DNA of 64,000 bases from Cognatiluteimonas profundi (GCF_009792795.1 NZ_VKHQ01000005.1:1-64000), one strand, 5' to 3'. Shown: positions 20,326-29,072, counted from the stretch's first letter. Program-made: numbers and translations. The notes: a model not told the origin generated them from the sequence alone.

Positions 20326-20747
20326 CACGATGCGTGTTTCCTTGGTTGCGGTTGGACTACGAAATCGCCCGGCAGGGCGACCCATTGAGGGTGTCTCCGA
20401 CATTCGCGCCGGCGGGGCATGCAGCCCCGACGACTCCGCACGGGTACCAGGCCAATCACTCATTGGCCGGGCATCAGTATCGACCTCACTTCCCGAAGCT
20501 ATGGAATGGCCCGCGATCGCGGGACGATATCCGGGGTTGGATCCGGATCCAGGAGGTGGCAACGGTGTGTTGTGGCCACGGATGTGACGCTATGCGACAC
20601 CCTGATGGCAGTCACGCTGCAGGCGCAGCAAAAATCACGCCAGATGTGTGGGCTGGATCACAGTTTCGATATGAAACCGGTTACAGCTTCATGACTTTCG
20701 GCCTAGACGCTGTCCGGCAGTCCATTCCGCCCTAGGGTAAGCCTGGC
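20326..20747. other. Intergenic leader of the M4 protease gene
   Basis: This is 422 bp without a convincing gene, upstream of the protease and downstream of sufT, both read on minus. It holds the candidate Clp/CRP site listed separately. A weak -10 (GCATAG, 20595-20590) and a Shine-Dalgarno-like AAGGAA 12 nt before the ATG are also present. Nothing else stands out. Confidence 0.5.
20647..20662. promoter_or_regulatory. Candidate Clp/CRP-family binding site
   Basis: TGTGG-N6-TCACA matches the CRP/Clp palindrome TGTGA-N6-TCACA at 9 of 10 positions. In Xanthomonas and Lysobacter, Clp controls extracellular enzymes, so a site upstream of a secreted protease is plausible. It lies about 320 bp before the start codon, so a long leader would be needed. 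Confidence 0.45.
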
Positions 20748-21299
20748 TCAGAGCATTCCGGTTTCCAGCCGCGCCGCTTCGGACATCATGTTGCGGTTCC
20801 ATGGCGGATCGAACACGAGCTCGACGTCCGCCTCGGCCACCGTCGGAATGAGCTCCAGCTTGGTGCGCACGTCGTCGACGAGGATGTCGCCCATGCCGCA
20901 GCCCGGTGCGGTCAGGGTCATGCGGACCTCCACCAGGCGCTCGCCGTCCTCGCGATGGGACACGACTGCCTCGTAGACGAGGCCCAGGTCCACCACGTTG
21001 ATGGGGATTTCCGGATCGAAGCAGGTGCGCAACTGCTTCCAGACCAGTTGTTCGACGGCGTCGTCGCTGGCGCCGGCAGGCAGCTCCAGCGGCTCCTGCG
21101 GCTCCTTGCCGATCGCATCCGCATCGATCCCGGCGATTCGGAACAGGTTGCCTTCGACAAAAACGGTGTAGCTCCCCCCCAACGCCTGGGTGATGTAGCC
21201 CACGCTGCCAGCCGGCAGGTTCACCACATCGCCCTGCGGCACCAGGACGGCGGCACAGTCGCGCTCGAAGCGCACGGGTTCGCTGCTGCGGGAGTACAT
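20748..21299 (-). CDS. sufT: Putative Fe-S cluster assembly protein SufT
   Basis: The product is 183 aa with an N-terminal extension (MYSRSSEPVRFERD..PQGDVVNLPAGSVGYITQALGG) fused to a MIP18/DUF59 domain. The latter shows FDPEIPINVVDLGLVYE and the conserved TAPGCGMGDIL, whose Cys is thought to handle Fe-S intermediates. SufT supports maturation of Fe-S enzymes. The frame opens at 21323, but ATG 21299 matches relatives as I know them. No other suf gene is adjacent. Confidence 0.9.
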   Translation of the reverse strand: MYSRSSEPVRFERDCAAVLVPQGDVVNLPAGSVGYITQALGGSYTVFVEGNLFRIAGIDADAIGKEPQEPLELPAGASDDAVEQLVWKQLRTCFDPEIPINVVDLGLVYEAVVSHREDGERLVEVRMTLTAPGCGMGDILVDDVRTKLELIPTVAEADVELVFDPPWNRNMMSEAARLETGML

Positions 21300-21402
21300 G
21301 TCCACGAAAGGAAACGACGGCAAGTCCGGCCGCCCATTCTAACGCCGCAGCCACCAGCACTCCGGGCGGCTATGCTGACCGGCTCGTCGACACCAGGTTG
21401 CC

Positions 21403-21816
21403 ATGGACACTCCCGCAGCGCCGCCGGCCCGGTGGCTGGCCCCCGTCCTGCTGCTCGTGGGCAGCCTGGGCTTCGCCGCCGCCTGGATCCTGCTGGCATT
21501 CGCGCGCGATCGGCAATGCAGCTGGATGGCCATCCTGGCGGCGCTCGACGCCGCGGTGCTGTTGCGCCTGTCGCGGATGGATCGTGGCTGGCGCCGCGCC
21601 GCCTTGGCGGTCGCGTCGACGGTGGCCACGATCGTGCTGGCCAACTGGGGCATCGCCGCGGCGCAGATGGGGCGCGTCATGGGCCTGCTTCCGTGGGAAT
21701 CGATGACCCGGCTGGGACCTTCCTTCGCATGGACCCTGGCAAACCTGGCCAATCCGCCGGTCGACCTGCTGTGGCTGGCCCTCGCCCTGGTCGTTGCCGC
21801 GGTTGCCTCGCGCTGA
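21403..21816 (+). CDS. Hypothetical membrane protein
   Basis: The product is 137 aa with about four hydrophobic segments: LAPVLLLVGSLGFAAAWILL, WMAILAALDAAVLLRL, AALAVASTVATIVLANWGIA, and a C-terminal VDLLWLALALVVAAVA. I do not recognise a family. The codon pattern is like its neighbours. It is divergent from sufT and convergent with pntB (16-bp gap). Confidence 0.7.
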   Translation: MDTPAAPPARWLAPVLLLVGSLGFAAAWILLAFARDRQCSWMAILAALDAAVLLRLSRMDRGWRRAALAVASTVATIVLANWGIAAAQMGRVMGLLPWESMTRLGPSFAWTLANLANPPVDLLWLALALVVAAVASR

Positions 21817-21831
21817 GCGATTCGCGCCGCG

Positions 21832-23238
21832 TCAGTGGCCGCCGCCCAGCGCCTTCAGTTCGCTGACCAGCGCCCCGGCCATTTCGGCGCCGTCGCCATA
21901 CAGCATGCGGGTGTTGTCGGCGTAGAACAGCGCATTCTCGATACCGGCGAAACCGGTGCCCTTGCCACGCTTGATGACCACCACGTGCCGCGCGTTGACC
22001 ACGTCGAGGATGGGCATGCCGTAGATCGGTGAGGACGGATCGGTCCGTGCGACCGGATTGACGACGTCGTTGGCGCCGATCACCAGGGCGACGTCGGTGT
22101 TGGGGAATTCGGGATTGATGTCGTCCATGTCCGCGATCAGGTCGTAGGGAACCCCCGCTTCGGCGAGCAGCACGTTCATGTGTCCGGGCATGCGGCCGGC
22201 GACCGGATGGATGGCGAACTTCACCCGCACGCCGCGCTCGATCAGCTTCTGTGCGAGTTCCCAGACCTTGTGTTGTGCCTGCGCGACGGCCATGCCGTAG
22301 CCGGGCACGATCACCACGCGCTCGGCGTAGGCCATCATGGCCGCGACATCGCCGGCTTCGATCGGTTTCTGGGCACCGGCGATCTCCTGTGCCGCTCCAC
22401 CGGTGCCGCCGAAGTTGGAGAACAGCACGCTCTTGATCGAGCGGTTCATCGCCTTGGCCATCAAGCGCGTCAGCAGCATGCCGGCCGCGCCGACCATCAT
22501 GCCGGCGACGATCAACGCCTGGTTGCCCAGCACGTAGCCTTCGAATGCCACCGCCAGTCCGGTCAGCGCGTTGTACAGCGAAATCACGACCGGCATGTCG
22601 GCGCCGCCGATCGGCAGCGTCATGGCGACGCCAAGGACCAGTGCGACGGCAAAGAACGCCAGGATCATCGGCACGCCGAGCGAACTGACGACGATGCCGC
22701 CCAGGACCACGGCCAGTGCGAACAACGCCAGGTTCACCACCTGCTGGCCAGGGAAGGTGTAACGCTTGTCCATGCGTCCGTCGAGCTTGGCCCAGGCGAT
22801 GATCGACCCGGCCAGCGACACCGCGCCGATCAGCGCACCCACCACGCCCAGGACCAGCGTGATCATCGGCGGCGCGGCGGCATCGGCCGAGAAACGCAGC
22901 AACTCCACCGCACCGATCGCCGCCGCCGAACCGCCGCCCATGCCGTTGTAGAGCGCGACCATCTGCGGCATGTCGGTGATCGCGACACGCTTGCCGGACA
23001 CCCACGCCAGCCCCACGCCGATGACCAGCGCGACGACGATCAGCGCGATGTTGCCAAGTCCCGGCAGCAGGAACGTCGCCAGTGTCGCCAGCAGCATGCC
23101 GGCGCCGGCCCAGTGGATGCCGCTGCGCGCCGTCACCGGAGACGCCATGCGCTGCAGCCCGAGCAGGAACAACGTCGCCGCGATGAAATAACTGGCCGCG
23201 GCGATCCAGCCGAAGATCTCCGGCATCGCGGGCGTCAT
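21832..23238 (-). CDS. pntB: NAD(P) transhydrogenase subunit beta
   Basis: PntB carries transmembrane domain dII and the NADP(H)-binding domain dIII of the proton-translocating transhydrogenase. The 468-aa product has about nine TM helices. The dIII motifs are VVIVPGYGMAVAQAQHKVWE, HPVAGRMPGHMNVLLAEAGVPYD and VIGANDVVNPVARTDPSSPIYGMPIL. The start ATG overlaps the pntAB stop by 4 bp (ATGA). It is separated from pntAA by about 1.9 kb of opposite-strand genes. Confidence 0.97.
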   Translation of the reverse strand: MTPAMPEIFGWIAAASYFIAATLFLLGLQRMASPVTARSGIHWAGAGMLLATLATFLLPGLGNIALIVVALVIGVGLAWVSGKRVAITDMPQMVALYNGMGGGSAAAIGAVELLRFSADAAAPPMITLVLGVVGALIGAVSLAGSIIAWAKLDGRMDKRYTFPGQQVVNLALFALAVVLGGIVVSSLGVPMILAFFAVALVLGVAMTLPIGGADMPVVISLYNALTGLAVAFEGYVLGNQALIVAGMMVGAAGMLLTRLMAKAMNRSIKSVLFSNFGGTGGAAQEIAGAQKPIEAGDVAAMMAYAERVVIVPGYGMAVAQAQHKVWELAQKLIERGVRVKFAIHPVAGRMPGHMNVLLAEAGVPYDLIADMDDINPEFPNTDVALVIGANDVVNPVARTDPSSPIYGMPILDVVNARHVVVIKRGKGTGFAGIENALFYADNTRMLYGDGAEMAGALVSELKALGGGH

Positions 23239-23558
23239 GCGCGATCGCCCGATGTCGCCGGCTTGCGCGAGGACTTGAACATGTCGAGCATGCGTTCGGT
23301 CACGACGTAGCCACCGGCGGCATTGCCGGCGCCCAGCAGCACGGCGAAGAATCCGATCGCGGTTTCCAGCGGCGTGGTCGCGTGTCCCAGCACCACCATC
23401 GCGCCGATCAGGACGATGCCGTGGATGAAGTTGCTGCCCGACATCAATGGCGTGTGCAGGATCACCGGCACGCGCGAAATGATCACATGGCCTGCGATCG
23501 CGGCCAGCATGAAGATGTAGACCGCCATCACGCCCAATGCCACCGCGCTGTCGCCCAT
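23235..23558 (-). CDS. pntAB: NAD(P) transhydrogenase subunit alpha 2 (membrane part)
   Basis: The product is 107 aa with three TM segments (VMAVYIFMLAAIAGHVIISRVP, FIHGIVLIGAMVVLGHA, AIGFFAVLLGAGNAAGGYVVTERML) matching the C-terminal membrane domain of PntA in split-alpha transhydrogenases. The start ATG 23558 is fixed by homology; the open frame upstream is spurious. It is coupled to pntB, but pntAA is not directly upstream as it usually is. Confidence 0.94.
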   Translation of the reverse strand: MGDSAVALGVMAVYIFMLAAIAGHVIISRVPVILHTPLMSGSNFIHGIVLIGAMVVLGHATTPLETAIGFFAVLLGAGNAAGGYVVTERMLDMFKSSRKPATSGDRA

Positions 23559-23682
23559 GTGCTGCTCCCGGTCGTCGCGGGCATCATAACCGCGGCTGAA
23601 TCGGATCCGCCGGCCGTCAACCCGTCGCGTCCCAGGACGTTCTCCTCCCGGCAGGACCGATCCTGCACACGGAGATCTTTCC

Positions 23683-24087
23683 ATGCGACCGATCCTGTCC
23701 CTGGCGCTGACTGGCGCCCTGTTCTTCCTGGCGGCCGGTACCGCTATGGCGACCACCCACGCCGATCGTGTCGAGCAACGCCTCGACCGGCGGGGCGATC
23801 GCATCGAGCATCGCCTCGACCGTCGCGCCACGATCGTCCAGCGTCGGTTCGACCATCGTGGCAACCGCATCGAGTCCCGGCTGGACCAACGCGCCGCCCG
23901 CCAGGCGCGGCACGGCCACCCGCGCCGTGCGGCCGCGCTGCAGCGGCGTGGTCATCGCTTGAACGCGCGCCTGGATCGGCGCGGCGAGCACATCGCGCAG
24001 CGCATGGCTTTGCGTGGCGACCGGATCGATCGTCGACTGGATCGACGCGGCGAGCGGCGCGAAGGACATCGGGCGCGACCACGCTGA
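23683..24087 (+). CDS. Secreted arginine-rich 11-residue repeat protein
   Basis: The product is 134 aa: a signal peptide MRPILSLALTGALFFLAAGTAMA, then a highly basic mature part built of 11-residue units such as RLDRRGDRIEH, RLDRRATIVQR, RFDHRGNRIES, RLDRRGEHIAQ and RMALRGDRIDR. An 11-residue (hendecad) spacing of hydrophobic residues suits a coiled coil or a nucleic-acid/LPS-binding helix. SD GGAG lies 9 nt before the ATG, supporting real translation. It is first in a plus-strand block with a sigma factor. No family is recognised, and the function is unknown. Confidence 0.72.
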   Translation: MRPILSLALTGALFFLAAGTAMATTHADRVEQRLDRRGDRIEHRLDRRATIVQRRFDHRGNRIESRLDQRAARQARHGHPRRAAALQRRGHRLNARLDRRGEHIAQRMALRGDRIDRRLDRRGERREGHRARPR

Positions 24088-24199
24088 CCCGGCGTAAGCT
24101 GCGTCCGTGCAAGCCGATGACGGCCACGATGTCCCCGGGCAAGCTGCCATCGCGACGGCGGTCGATGCCGTCGTCGGTGCCTCCATGGAGCAGGCCTCC

Positions 24200-24718
24200 A
24201 TGGAGCAATTCCTGGCAGGCATCGCGCCACGCGCGTATCGATTCGCCGAGTCGGGACTGCGACAGCGCGACGATGCGCTGGATGCCGTGCAGGACGCCAT
24301 GATGCGCATGCTCGGCTATCGCCAGCGCCCGCCAGCGGAATGGACGCCATTGTTCTGGAGCATCCTGCGCCGCCGGATCATCGACCTGCAGCGGCGGCGG
24401 ATTTTCCGCTTGCGCTTCATGACCGACTCCACGCCATCGCGCGACGACGATATCGCGATCGACTGGGCCGATGACGGCCCGGGACCAGCGGGGTCGCATG
24501 AGAACCGCGAGACCTGTCTGCGCATCGCCGCCGCGGTGTCGGCGTTGCCGCGACGACAACGCGAGGCGTTCACGCTCCGTGTCCTGGAAGAACTCGACGT
24601 GGGCGACACCGCACTGGCGATGGGTTGCAGCGAAGGCTCGGTCAAGACGCATCTGTCGCGCGCACGCAACACGCTCAGGCAGCAGCTTGAGTCCCTGTCG
24701 ACGAGGATCGAGCGATGA
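24200..24718 (+). CDS. ECF-type RNA polymerase sigma factor
   Basis: The product is about 172 aa. Region 2 appears as GLRQRDDALDAVQDAMMRMLGYRQRP..WTPLFWSILRRRIIDLQRRR. Region 4 is ALPRRQREAFTLRVLEELDVGDTALAMGCSEGSVKTHLSRARNTLR, with a clear HTH. The start is uncertain: ATG 24200 has SD GGAG, but ATG 24185 and GTG 24107 are also in frame. Its stop overlaps the next ATG (ATGA), so the single-TM protein downstream is a candidate regulator. The target regulon is unknown. Confidence 0.9.
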   Translation: MEQFLAGIAPRAYRFAESGLRQRDDALDAVQDAMMRMLGYRQRPPAEWTPLFWSILRRRIIDLQRRRIFRLRFMTDSTPSRDDDIAIDWADDGPGPAGSHENRETCLRIAAAVSALPRRQREAFTLRVLEELDVGDTALAMGCSEGSVKTHLSRARNTLRQQLESLSTRIER

Positions 24719-25092
24719 GCGAGCTGCGCGGCGGATTCCAACCTGACCCCGATGGCGACTTTGATCGCGCGATGCGCGCCTGCCATGCCGAGGCGGTGTC
24801 GCACCTGTCGGCGCGTACACAGGCGCAACTGCGGCAGCGCTTGCGGGCGGCCATGGCACCGCCGCCATCAAGGCGCCATGGGTGGCGGTTGGCCACCGCT
24901 GCGCTGCTTGTCGTGGGCCTCGCCGGCGGCCTGTACTGGCAATCGTCGATCCTGCCCAGCGCGACCCCACCCCCGCCTGTCGTGGCGAGCGAACCGGCCG
25001 ACGGCGGCGGCCTGGTCGCAGTCATCGATGAAACACCCGATCTCTACCTCTGGCTCGCATCGGACGATGCGGACCGCCTTGCTTCGGAGTAA
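24715..25092 (+). CDS. Single-TM protein downstream of sigma factor (DUF3619-like)
   Basis: The product is 125 aa: a cytoplasmic N-terminus of about 55 residues, one TM helix (ATAALLVVGLAGGLYW), a Pro-rich stretch, and an acidic end (ETPDLYLWLASDDADRLASE). Its topology and 4-bp overlap with the sigma gene fit an anti-sigma-like membrane protein; the family name is a tentative recollection. No ZAS zinc motif (HxxxCxxC) is visible. Confidence 0.75.
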   Translation: MSELRGGFQPDPDGDFDRAMRACHAEAVSHLSARTQAQLRQRLRAAMAPPPSRRHGWRLATAALLVVGLAGGLYWQSSILPSATPPPPVVASEPADGGGLVAVIDETPDLYLWLASDDADRLASE

Positions 25093-25095
25093 GCC

Positions 25096-25506
25096 ATGCA
25101 CCCCTCTCGCTTGTTTCCCCTGCTCCTCGCGTTGTTGGCTGGCCCCGCATTCGCCGGCCAGCCGCTCACGCTGCCGCCGTGGGATGGCCTGACGCCAGCA
25201 CAGCGCGACATGCTGGTTGCGCCCCTGCGCGAACACTGGAACGCCGATCCGCTGGCACGTCCGCGCTTGATGCAGCGCGCGCAGCGCTGGCAGCAGTTGA
25301 CTCCGGAACAACGCGCGCGCGCCCATCACGGATTCGATCGCTGGCAGTCGATGGATCCGGCCAAACGCCAGACCATGCGCGCCTTGTTCCATGCCATGCG
25401 CGGCATGAGTCCCGCGCAGCGGCAAACGCTGCGGCAACAATGGCAGGCCATGACGCCCGCGCAACGCGAGGCCTGGGTCCAGGCACACGCGCCCTCAGGC
25501 GACTGA
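25096..25506 (+). CDS. DUF3106 family exported protein
   Basis: The product is 136 aa: a signal peptide (ends GPAFA-G) and then several short helical units of the type LTPAQRDMLVAPL, LTPEQRARAHHG, MSPAQRQTLRQQW and MTPAQREAWVQAH, the DUF3106 pattern. It is likely periplasmic, and its function is unknown. It is the last gene of the sigma-factor block. Its 3' end overlaps the 3' end of pntAA on the other strand by 12 bp. Confidence 0.87.
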   Translation: MHPSRLFPLLLALLAGPAFAGQPLTLPPWDGLTPAQRDMLVAPLREHWNADPLARPRLMQRAQRWQQLTPEQRARAHHGFDRWQSMDPAKRQTMRALFHAMRGMSPAQRQTLRQQWQAMTPAQREAWVQAHAPSGD

Positions 25507-26628
25507 CGCGGTCTCTGCTGGAGCCGTACTTGCCGGTGGCGATGGCCATACGGTGCTGGCGAGCAGTTCATCGCTCCAGTCGAAGGCCAGCGCGCCGTCC
25601 TTCAGCAGCAACGCGACGAAGTTGAAGACGTTGCGGGCATACATCTCGCTGGCATGGAGTGCGCCCTGGCTGGCGAGGTTGAGCGGGCCGGAGACGATGA
25701 CGCCACCCACCTCGACCGTTTCACCCGGTCGGGTGCACTCGCAGTTGCCACCGGTTTCGGCGGCCAGGTCGACGATGACGCTGCCCGGTTTCATGCCAGC
25801 GACCATGTCGGCATTGATGATCCGCGGCGCGGGCCTGCCCGGCACGGCGGCCGTGCAGACGATGACATCGACACCCTTGAGGTGTTCGCCCAGGCGGCGT
25901 TGCTGCTCCAGGCGCTCCTCGTCGCTCAGTGCGCGGGCATAGCCGCCCTGGCCGCTGGCGGTGACGCCAAGGTCGACGAATTTCCCGCCAAGCGACTCGA
26001 TCTGCTCGCGTGTTTCCGGACGCACGTCGAAGCCCTCCACCTGCGCACCCAGCCGGCGCGCGGTCGCGATCGCCTGCAACCCGGCGACGCCCGCGCCGAC
26101 GACGAACACTTTCGACGGACGGATCGTGCCAGCGGCGGTGGTCAGCATCGGAAAGAAGCGCGGCGCCAGTTGCGCTGCGGCCAGCACGGCCTTGTAACCG
26201 GCCATTCCCGCCTGCGAACTGAGCACATCCATCGCCTGCGCACGGGTGGTGCGCGGCAGCCGCTCGAGCGGGAACGCGAGGATTGCGTGGCCCCGAAGTG
26301 CCTCCGCCCGGCGCGCATCGGCATCGGGCTGCAGGATGCCGACGATGGCGGTGCCGGTCTTCAGGCGCGTGATGACATCCGCGTCGGGCGACTGCACGCA
26401 GAGCACGAGGTCGGCGTCGGCCAGCGCGGACATGGCGTCATCGACGAGTTGCGCGCCGGCCTCGACATAGGCGGCATCGGGAAAATACGCCTTGGCGCCC
26501 AATCCGCGTTGCAGTCGCACCCGGCCTCCAGCGGCGACCAGCTTCCTGCAGGTCTCCGGCGTGACGGCCACGCGGCGCTCGCCCACTGCCGTCTCGCTGG
26601 CCACGCCGATGACAATTCCGTTGACCAT
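25495..26628 (-). CDS. pntAA: NAD(P) transhydrogenase subunit alpha 1
   Basis: PntAA is the soluble NAD(H)-binding domain dI. The 377-aa product shows IGVASETAVGERRVAVTPET at the N-terminus, the Rossmann loop VFVVGAGVAGLQAIATARRLGA near 170, and the mobile-loop region ALSDEERLEQQRRLGEHLKGVDVIVCTAAVPGR. ATG 26628 is preferred over the longer open frame. In split-alpha operons pntAA, pntAB and pntB are usually contiguous. Here pntAA is followed on the opposite strand by the sigma-factor block. Confidence 0.96.
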   Translation of the reverse strand: MVNGIVIGVASETAVGERRVAVTPETCRKLVAAGGRVRLQRGLGAKAYFPDAAYVEAGAQLVDDAMSALADADLVLCVQSPDADVITRLKTGTAIVGILQPDADARRAEALRGHAILAFPLERLPRTTRAQAMDVLSSQAGMAGYKAVLAAAQLAPRFFPMLTTAAGTIRPSKVFVVGAGVAGLQAIATARRLGAQVEGFDVRPETREQIESLGGKFVDLGVTASGQGGYARALSDEERLEQQRRLGEHLKGVDVIVCTAAVPGRPAPRIINADMVAGMKPGSVIVDLAAETGGNCECTRPGETVEVGGVIVSGPLNLASQGALHASEMYARNVFNFVALLLKDGALAFDWSDELLASTVWPSPPASTAPAETASVA

Positions 26629-26684
26629 GTCCTGCTCCGACGCGTGAATCCCCGCATCGTAGCGAATGCATGGCCGCGGCGGGC

Positions 26685-28928
26685 TCAGGCGGCTGCAGCG
26701 ACCTCGGACAGGCGGTGCCGGACATGGCGCATGGCCTGGTCGAAGGGAAGATCGGCTGCTTCGTCCATCAGCTTCCCGGCCTTGACCAGCGCCGCCAGTT
26801 GCTGGGGCGAGGCGACCAGCTTGCGCACGCCGCGACGGTTGACCAGCAGCAGGCGCGACGTGAGCGGGCTGATCCACGCGACCTTGACCGAGCCCTCTTC
26901 GCCGTTTTCATCCGCCAGCCGCATCCAGCTGCCCGGACCCACGGCCGCCAGGCGCTCCGCAACGGCAGGATCGTAATCCAGCGCCGCGTGTCCACCGACA
27001 ACCTGGAGCAAGCGCGTGTCGTCGCCGTCGTCCGCCAGTTGCGGCATCGCCGACAGCGGCCGCACGACGCGACGGGCATCGGGGAAGCCCAGTGCACGGG
27101 CCAGGCTCGCCATCCATTCGTTCGCGACCTGGTCGTCTAGACCGGAGCTGGACAGGCACTCGACGAGTCCGGCGTGCAGCCGCAGCACCCGCTCGGCGAC
27201 GCGTCCGCCATCGGCACGTGCGGCGGCCTCGTCGATGCCGACGAGCTCGTCGGCCAATGCCAGCACCTGGTTGCAGCGTTCCGATCCCTGGCCATCGCGC
27301 AACAGCATCTGCACGTAATGGTGTTGCCAATGGTCCTCGAGGAATTGCGCGATCACCGGGCTCAGCGGGCGAGCCGAAACCCGCTGCGCCAGCGCCGCCG
27401 CAGCCTGCAGGCGGGCCTGCAGCAGGCGTTCGCGACCATGCACGGTTTCCGCGGAACGACGCTCGACCACTTCCGCGCGGCGACGCTGCTGCTGCAGGAG
27501 GTCCTGCAGTTCGCTGGCAGCCAGGTCGAAGATCGCCAGGTCCTCGTTGTACTCGGCGACCACCCGCGACACCGCCGCCGCCGCATGCTGCAGCAGTTCG
27601 CGATCCTGCGGGGATGCGCCCTCGTTGCTTTCGCAACTCAAGGTCAGTGCGTCCAGCAGCCGGCGTGCCGGATGGTCCGCGCGCACGAAGAGGTTTTCGT
27701 CGGTCAGTGCGACGCGCACGTAGGACATCACCAGCCGCGCGAACAGCTTGCGGGCCTGGCCGATCAGTGCATGGGTGTCGAGCAGGGATTCGAACATCAG
27801 ACCGACCAGGTCGACGGAGTCCTCGTCGTGTTCGCTCAGGCAGGCCTGCTCGGGGTCGAGTCCGAGGCTGCGCGCGCCCTCCAGCAATTGTTCGCGGATG
27901 GCCAGGCACAGCCCACCGTCGCCGGACAAGGCGGCATCGAATCGCCTGGCGCCATCGCGCTGCACCAGCGCGGCAACGCTGAGCAGTTCCTCCGGACGGA
28001 TCGATCGGCGCACATCGGCCGCCGCCCCCTGCGATGACTGCTGTCCCGATGGGTTCGGATTGGCGCGGTGTCCCGACTGGGCGCGGCTGGCTTCGCGCCA
28101 GGAGTGCAACTGGTCGCGCAGTCGCTGGTGGTGGACGCGAGCCTCTGCGGATACCCGGAACACGTTGATGCCCGCATTCGCGGCAGGCTGCGGCGGGAGG
28201 TGCGGCACGCTGTCATGGAGCGCAGCCTGCGACACTGGCGGCACAGGTCGCACCACGGGCGGCGGCGGCGCATCCTCCGCATTGCGCCGCAGGTCGGCGT
28301 GGAAGCCGCTGGCCGCCAGCTGGCTGTTGAGACGCGCATACAGATCGCCCAGGACCTTCGACAATTCCTGCTCGTACTGCCGGAACAGCATTGGCTGCAG
28401 GGTGTCGGACAGGTCTGCATCGTGATAGGTGCGCAGGAATGCGCCCGCCAGCCGGACCGCACCGACCGGATTGGTCGATGCCGGCGCGCCCAGTGCACGC
28501 GACAAAGCCTCGAAACGCAGGCCAAGCAACTCCAGCGGTTGCTGGTAGCGGCGGCCGATTTCCTCGGCCAGGCGCTGGCCCGCCAGGTGGAACTCGAGCT
28601 CGCCTTCGCTGACAAGGCCAAGGGGAATGTCGCTGCGCGCGGGCATCGCCCGCCCCAGGAAATCGTCGAAACTGCGGCCGATCAACTCGCGGAAGCGCAT
28701 TACGTGCGTGGCATTGCGCTGCCGCAACGCCAGCACCGACATCAGGTCCCTGCGTTGCGCGCTGCTGAAGCCGAGTTGCAGCTTGTCCTGCAGTTGCTCC
28801 TCGATCGGCCGGCACAACCCACCGGGAACCGCCGCGAGTTGCTCGACCGCAATGCGCTTGAGTTCGTCGACCAGACGCGCGGGCTCGACGCCGTGCACGC
28901 GAGCGTTGTCAAGAGAGTGGATGGACAC
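26685..28928 (-). CDS. DUF1631 family protein
   Basis: The product is about 747 aa, mostly alpha-helical, with no signal peptide or TM helix. It matches the large DUF1631 proteins of beta/gammaproteobacteria. There is a Pro-rich break near 235 (DAPPPPVVRPVPPVSQ). The C-terminus has a beta-rich WISPLTSRLLLVNRRGVRKL segment resembling PilZ-like C-terminal folds, but that resemblance is only a visual impression. The function is not established. Start GTG 28928 has SD GAGGGG upstream; an ATG at 28958 is an alternative. Confidence 0.85.
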   Translation of the reverse strand: MSIHSLDNARVHGVEPARLVDELKRIAVEQLAAVPGGLCRPIEEQLQDKLQLGFSSAQRRDLMSVLALRQRNATHVMRFRELIGRSFDDFLGRAMPARSDIPLGLVSEGELEFHLAGQRLAEEIGRRYQQPLELLGLRFEALSRALGAPASTNPVGAVRLAGAFLRTYHDADLSDTLQPMLFRQYEQELSKVLGDLYARLNSQLAASGFHADLRRNAEDAPPPPVVRPVPPVSQAALHDSVPHLPPQPAANAGINVFRVSAEARVHHQRLRDQLHSWREASRAQSGHRANPNPSGQQSSQGAAADVRRSIRPEELLSVAALVQRDGARRFDAALSGDGGLCLAIREQLLEGARSLGLDPEQACLSEHDEDSVDLVGLMFESLLDTHALIGQARKLFARLVMSYVRVALTDENLFVRADHPARRLLDALTLSCESNEGASPQDRELLQHAAAAVSRVVAEYNEDLAIFDLAASELQDLLQQQRRRAEVVERRSAETVHGRERLLQARLQAAAALAQRVSARPLSPVIAQFLEDHWQHHYVQMLLRDGQGSERCNQVLALADELVGIDEAAARADGGRVAERVLRLHAGLVECLSSSGLDDQVANEWMASLARALGFPDARRVVRPLSAMPQLADDGDDTRLLQVVGGHAALDYDPAVAERLAAVGPGSWMRLADENGEEGSVKVAWISPLTSRLLLVNRRGVRKLVASPQQLAALVKAGKLMDEAADLPFDQAMRHVRHRLSEVAAAA

Positions 28929-29072
28929 GGGGACCCCCTCACGCCAGTGCGGGGGCACCGGATCGCTACGGGCCCGAGCATAGTGGCACCATGGGCAGCG
29001 TCCACAACCCGGATTGGATTCTGTGATGCCCCTTCCATTCCCCGCCCAGTTGGCTGACAGCCGGCGTCATCC

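Noticed and set aside
17896..20388. Very long plus-strand open frame (about 830 codons) opposite the M4 protease
   Set aside because: It is the antisense shadow of a high-GC gene. The minus strand encodes recognisable protease domains, and the plus-strand product is Arg/Val/Asp-rich without any motif.
23559..25506. Insertion of a mobile element between pntAA and pntAB
   Set aside because: No transposase, terminal repeats or target duplications were seen at the borders, so the split is described as rearrangement only.
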